In this document: piece by piece, positions 59,701 to 64,000 of the stretch
How positions within the stretch are numbered: position 1 is the stretch's first letter
Layout of the letters: every line of letters starts with the position of its first letter
The notes under the pieces: model-generated
Seen by the model: only the letters and a program-made list of their open reading frames with translations
Databases searched by the model: none
Told to the model about the DNA's origin: nothing
Program-made: the position numbers and the translations under genes
DNA from: Heliocidaris tuberculata
Lineage: Eukaryota > Echinodermata > Echinoidea > Camarodonta > Echinometridae
DNA: 64,000 nucleotides
Direction of reading: 5' to 3'
NCBI GenBank assembly: GCA_025618425.1
Contig: CM046844.1
Location: 9,591,558-9,655,557, forward strand

Positions 59701-59937
59701 TTCATTCTTCAGCATGATCTGCTCATCCTGTTATAAGGTCTTGTCAAAGAAAATGGTGCATGAATGCATTTGCATGGCCATGCTCCAGATTTCAGTCAAA
59801 GCATTGTGCATGTTTTTTCTTGTTTTTTCAGATAAATGCTTTTTTTCTTGACCCAGCCTTATCAAGGAAGGGGTTACAGGTTCAGTATCACAGTTGCAAA
59901 GTTGTTACAATTTGTTATTGGTTACCGCAATACTTAA

Positions 59938-60343
59938 CCCTTTCGAGACAATTGACCACATTTTGTGGTTTGGCTCAATAACTTTTGATTTAGAGCCTTA
60001 AAAATTATACCAGATGCATGAGTGGAAAGAGCAAAAATTTCTGCACATACTGTGTCCATTTTTGTTGCATGATCATATTGTGTTCGATGCCAGGAATTTT
60101 AAAAAAGAGAATAAGCTTGAACATCCTTAAATTGGCAACACATTGAGAGGTTCAAAATCATTGTTTTTTGTCCAAATTGGCAACTTTTTCAACTTTTCGA
60201 CAAAGTTCCTAATCATGTATATTATTTTAAGACATTACATCTTACTAGAACCACGTAGCACTAAAAGAAAAATATTATTGTTGCCAATTTGCAGAACAAA
60301 ATGTGATCAATTGAGCTCTTAAATAATTCCTGTCCTGAAAGGC
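59938..60343. mobile_element. piggyBac-like MITE, copy 2
   Basis: This aligns along its whole length with 27968-28379 in the same orientation, sharing GACAATTGACCACATTTTGT, GGCAACACATTGAGAGGTTC and the middle TTGTTGCCAATTTG. TTAA flanks it at 59934-59937 and 60344-60347. The right end is mutated (GAAAGGC for GAAAGGG). It is non-coding. Confidence 0.8.
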
Positions 60344-60395
60344 TTAAGGGCATTTGTGCGGAAGTCAGTTTGATGAATAAATCAAACCAGCATCA

Positions 60396-60783
60396 TTAAA
60401 GATAAAGTTGAGTTCTGGTCATGCGGTTTCATTGCACAAGAAACTCTCAAAACAATTGGGAAAGGTTAATTATATACTACTTACAATTGGTGTATGCTGT
60501 AAGGTTTTGGAATCACCAAAATGAGAAGAAATCGACTCACTTCTGCTGCGAGTCACATGCACAGCACACAGAAATGTCTATATAGGACTACACACACACA
60601 CAAGTTCAGCCCGAACATTTCAGCTGTTTCTTGTCATATTTTGAATATGAGGGCATCTGTAGAGCAATCCTTTTCAGGAGACATTTCTACTATGATAATC
60701 TTCCAAACTGACATATACATGTAGGGAATGAGAAAGCTCACAAAATTATTTTGACCTTTCCCACCACTCAACCTTCCCTTTAA
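60396..60783. mobile_element. TTAAAG-ended repeat, copy 2 of 2
   Basis: The ends TTAAAGATAAAGTTGAGTTC and CCACTCAACCTTCCCTTTAA are inverted. It contains ~75 bases, including an ACACACACAC run, that are missing from the copy at 23992-24304. Confidence 0.65.
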
Positions 60784-62775
60784 AGTCTAGTATAATTTAT
60801 GCTCATGATTCTACTTAAAAAGTGAGATAATAAAGCGTTTGACTGGGCTCTGTAATCACATTTTTGGAGACATTTCTAGACTTGAGAAAATCATTCTCTG
60901 TTATACATTATGTTTACATGGCACATCACCGAAGCAATTTTGATAGGATTAATTTGTATTGCATGAGTGCATGCTCATATAGTAGGGCTTCTGCATGTCA
61001 GAATGAAACTGAAAATTTTATTCCAACGTTCAAGCTCACCTCTTCCTTGATAAGCTGGTCTTTTTATAGTACCCCATTGCTTATTAGATTCACTCATTAA
61101 TGTTTTCTTCCACCCCCTTTCAATTCCCACATCTCTTTATTCATTCTTTCTTTAAAAACTTGATGTTTCTTCATTCTAATTTTTATCATATTTTCCTGTA
61201 TTCTTTTTCTCTCTTCTTCTTCTGTATCTGTTTTGTTTTTTTCAATTTTTTCTTCTCTGATATTCTCATATCTTCCTTTTTACCATTTTTCTTTGTTGCA
61301 TCATTTTGTTCTCTATCCACCATCATATGTCTCCTCTCTCTCTCTCTTTCTCTGTCTGTCTCTGTCTCTCTCTCTTCTTCATCTGAATCCCAATTATCTT
61401 CTGTCATATTTTTCTGACGGGGATGTTTATGTATATCTCCCGCTTGGCTACCCCGGTGTTGCGATCCGCACTCTCTCATTATTGCTTGGTGGCGTCTGCG
61501 TGTGGGGCTTGGTAATGCGTTCGTTCGTTTATCTCCTGTTTCCCTCCGGCTTGGGTACACATCCTCCTCTGCCACCACCACCACTACCACCAACTCACCA
61601 TCATCATCTTCCATAACTCAACTGCTTCTCATTATATTGGTCTATGCGTGTGTGACGCTTACTGAATATCTTGCTGCCCTTCTTACCTCCGTAGCTGGCA
61701 TGGGTATGTATTAGATGGGTGTGTAGTCTCATCTGCTTTACCATCCACATTCACTGTTCACCGTTGTTTAGTTCTATTTTTCCTGGCGTTCCCTTCCTTG
61801 TTTCTTTTGTTTTTTGAGTTATTTATTCACCTTTCCAGTTTTGTTGCTTTCATTTTGTTTGGATTCCTGCTGTGCCTAACTACCAGTGCTCCTGTTTTAC
61901 TTTTATGTAGGGTTTTGACCATTGTTGATTTGAGTTGATTCATTATTTTTCATAGTAATCATTTGATTTTGAACCCTTTTATTTGCTTTGTTTGATATTT
62001 TTTATTTCATAGTTTTCTTTGTTGAATTGCCCCTTCATATGGCGTATTCCTTTTTATTTTTTTTTGCTCTGTTTTACATGTAAGTTATTTCCATTATGTT
62101 GAAGTTTTTCCTTCTTGATTTATTTCTCTATTGGGTCACAGTTTATCCATTCCTTTTCCTCATGTTTTATACAGTTGATTACATCATTTTCTACCTCAGT
62201 TGACTTCTTTCTTCAGGGCTTAGTTTCTGTCTCTGTTTAACACCTCATTCACATCACTTTTTTTAGTTTCTCAAACACACCATGTACACATTCGTGTTCT
62301 TTTTCTTTAGAGATTCATTATTATCATTGAAAGAAGTATTGAATAAGCCATTTCTAATATAATGTACAATGTATGTGGAGTGTTTTGAGCTGTTTTTAAC
62401 CTTGAGTTTTTCTGATCATTGAAACATTACCGTTGATTGCTTTATTGTCTGGTGTATTTAAATTGGTACTTTTGTATATTTATCTTGCAGGCAATGCCAT
62501 GCCATTTTCATGTTCATTTTAAAAGCTTATTTGTCCAATACTTTACACTTGTGAGCATAAATGTCATTTGCAGTTCCAATCCAATACTGATAATTATATG
62601 TAAAGCACTCGGAAGCATTATTATTATAAAGCATGATACAAATGTAACAGTTATTATTAATATGTATATTTGATGAATGGTCCTAATAATTGTTCATATC
62701 TTTTCATGGACCTCTGATTCAATATCTTTGCCAGATGTTCTAGCTTCTTCTCTAACTTTATTAAAGCTTCGGCGA

Positions 62776-62818
<43 letters not shown>

Positions 62819-63099
62819 TACCCGCCTTCTTATTCGAATAAATCACCCACACATACACCAATTTTCTTGTGTGGTTGGCTCTTGACCTTGATGTCACCTT
62901 CTTTTATTCCTCCTGCCTGTCATTTCTCCCTCTCTGTTCTTCCTGTAATCAGGGTGAAAATTGTTATTAATATTTGTATATCAGGGACGGTCCTAATGAT
63001 ATGTAGAGTAATTTTCATATCTTTTCATGGACATATGCATTCAATAACTTTTCCAGATGTTCTTTCTTTTCCCCCACTTTGTGCTCAACTCTCTTGATT

Positions 63100-63245
63100 T
63101 CTCTCTCTTTCTATCTCTCTTTATATATCTTTCTTATTCTCCCAAACTCTTGTTCTCTCGCGCTCTCTTTCTTTCACATTCTCTTGTTCTCCAGTGCTCT
63201 CTTTTTTCTCTTTCTCTCTCTCTCTCTGTCTCTCTATCTCTACCT
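63100..63245. repeat. CT-rich microsatellite
   Basis: Degenerate (TC)n, with a near-pure run at about 63210-63240, ending shortly before a poly-C run (63290-63300). Confidence 0.85.
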
Positions 63246-63327
63246 CCATCTTTCTGTTTCTTATTTGCCTTCTTATGAGATCATAAGAACCCCCCCCCCC
63301 ACACACACATACCTGTGCGCGCATAAT

Positions 63328-63590
63328 AACCGATGACATCTTTTACAACCTAGAATTTGACCGCATAACCGATGACCTGTGTGTGTAGAATTCAACCGCA
63401 TAACCGATGACCCGTCTGAAATTTTTCTATACAACCGACGACTTGTTCGTGTAACACTAACTGATGACCTACCCCTATATGCAAAAGCATGTAATTTGGG
63501 TCTAACTGCGCAGGTCTGCCAACCGATGACGTCATCGGTTCGCTGTGTGTCATCGGTCCGAATGTAAAGTTCATGCCTATGTCATCGCTT
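63328..63590. repeat. AACCGATGAC motif cluster with a 20-bp palindrome
   Basis: AACCGATGAC lies at 63328, 63367, 63402 and 63521, with one-base variants at 63433 (AACCGACGAC) and 63459 (AACTGATGAC). The inverse GTCATCGGTT is at 63531, with variants at 63549 (GTCATCGGTC) and 63581 (GTCATCGCTT). The copies at 63521 and 63531 fuse into the perfect palindrome AACCGATGACGTCATCGGTT. Confidence 0.9.
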
Positions 63591-63699
63591 TAAATGGGCG
63601 CACATACACACACACACACTCCAGTGTGGTGGATTCTTGACCTTGATGTCACCTTCTCTTATACCTCCTGCCTGTCATTTCTTCCTCCCTATCCCCCCT

Positions 63700-64000
63700 T
63701 TCAGACACACTATTTCATAAGACGTACATTATATGGATATACGATGTATTGATATGAGAGCATTCAGACACAACTTACCATTATACGATAATTGTATGGC
63801 AGGATTCAGATCTCGCGCACTGTCACGTTTCATGGGAAGCTCATGAATATGTACGAGTCTCTCCCTTGCACAGTACGAACTTGCGCGGGCTTTGCGCATT
63901 GTGTTTATATAAGCCCCGCCAACTTATACGACGTATGGATTCGAGAACATTCAGACACAAATATACGTCGTATGAATATAGGATCATCGTACGAAATGAT
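63700..64000. mobile_element. Partial palindromic element at the right edge
   Basis: TTCAGACACA occurs at 63703, 63763 and 63950. ATACGACGTATG (63926-63937) and ATACGTCGTATG (63962-63973) are each near-palindromic. A GC-rich block with TTTATATAAGCCCCGCC lies at 63905-63921. The unit appears to run beyond the window, so its ends cannot be set. Confidence 0.4.

Larger units (their letters stand above)
62640..63700. repeat. Locally duplicated segments
   Basis: The ~100 bases at 62650-62750 (GGTCCTAATAAT, CATATCTTTTCATGGACCT, CCAGATGTTCT) recur at 62980-63065. The ~70 bases at 62872-62942 (CTTGACCTTGATGTCACCTT, CCTCCTGCCTGTCATTTC) recur at 63628-63695. Together they suggest two rounds of local duplication. 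Confidence 0.75.
55478..64000 (+). other. Downstream gene-free stretch, probably a further intron
   Basis: If the micro-exon is real this is the next intron, and the exons for the remaining C-terminus (a CRIB motif is expected in ACK) lie beyond the window. It contains T-rich sequence (55480-57060), a G-rich minisatellite (57385-57790), palindromic MITEs (58516, 59288, 60396), a piggyBac-like MITE (59938), CT-rich blocks (61190-61380, 62775-62820, 63100-63245), duplicated segments (62640-63700), an AACCGATGAC motif cluster (63328-63590) and part of another element at the right edge. A GC-rich open stretch at 61420-61715 is unassigned. Confidence 0.6.

Noticed and set aside
61186..61614. 142-codon minus frame rich in Glu/Lys/Arg
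   Set aside because: It is the reverse complement of a CT/T-rich tract; the charged composition is a by-product.
57070..64000. CRIB motif exon expected after SH3 in ACK
   Set aside because: No I-S-x-P-x-x-F-x-H-like coding segment with splice sites was found; it is probably outside the window or absent from this gene.

Overview
The window looks like animal genomic DNA, most likely from an echinoderm and plausibly a sea urchin. The reasons are AT-rich introns, abundant TACATGTA motifs, long poly-G and (GA)n tracts, tRNA-derived SINE fragments, and very many short palindromic elements whose ends read GGGCCCTGTTTCAT or TTAAAGGG. The species assignment is inference. There is no sign of bacterial or phage organisation, and almost every open frame of 60-160 codons is chance or low-complexity sequence.

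The one gene that can be supported lies on the + strand and fills the whole window. It is a non-receptor tyrosine kinase of the ACK/TNK family. Nine exons joined by AG/GT splice sites in compatible phase give about 403 codons: 3458-3646, 22059-22217, 31047-31238, 32419-32525, 33105-33231, 46839-46988, 47480-47580, 53781-53930 and probably a 36-nt micro-exon at 55442-55477. They encode a proline/glycine-rich linker, a complete tyrosine-kinase domain (glycine loop, VAVK lysine, HRDLAARN, DFG, activation-loop Tyr), a directly following SH3 domain and a basic tail. Kinase followed by SH3 is the ACK/TNK order. The N-terminal exons (in ACK1 a SAM-like region) and the C-terminal exons (CRIB, proline-rich, UBA in TNK2) are not visible and probably lie outside the window. 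None of the recognised exons has its own start or stop codon.

The introns (0.5 to 18 kb) make up about 98% of the window and are full of mobile DNA. They contain: a gag-only LTR-retrotransposon-like insertion at 24819-27915 (minus strand, polypurine tract, CTCTC target duplication, unusual inverted end); two copies of a TTAA-flanked piggyBac-like MITE (27968-28379, 59938-60343); several families of long palindromic MITEs; a nested MITE pair (13662-14369); a GC-rich 419-bp MITE with perfect 17-bp ends (41671-42089); a SINE (20940-21235); and tandem arrays of 68 bp (36073-36403), 109 bp (29199-29470) and 150 bp (47659-48096).

Two patterns stand out. First, decayed tandem copies of exon edges sit next to at least three kinase exons (near 22217, 31047 and 33231), and one MITE begins only four bases inside the intron after exon 31047-31238. 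Second, at 63328-63590 an AACCGATGAC motif recurs in direct and then inverted orientation around a perfect 20-bp palindrome.
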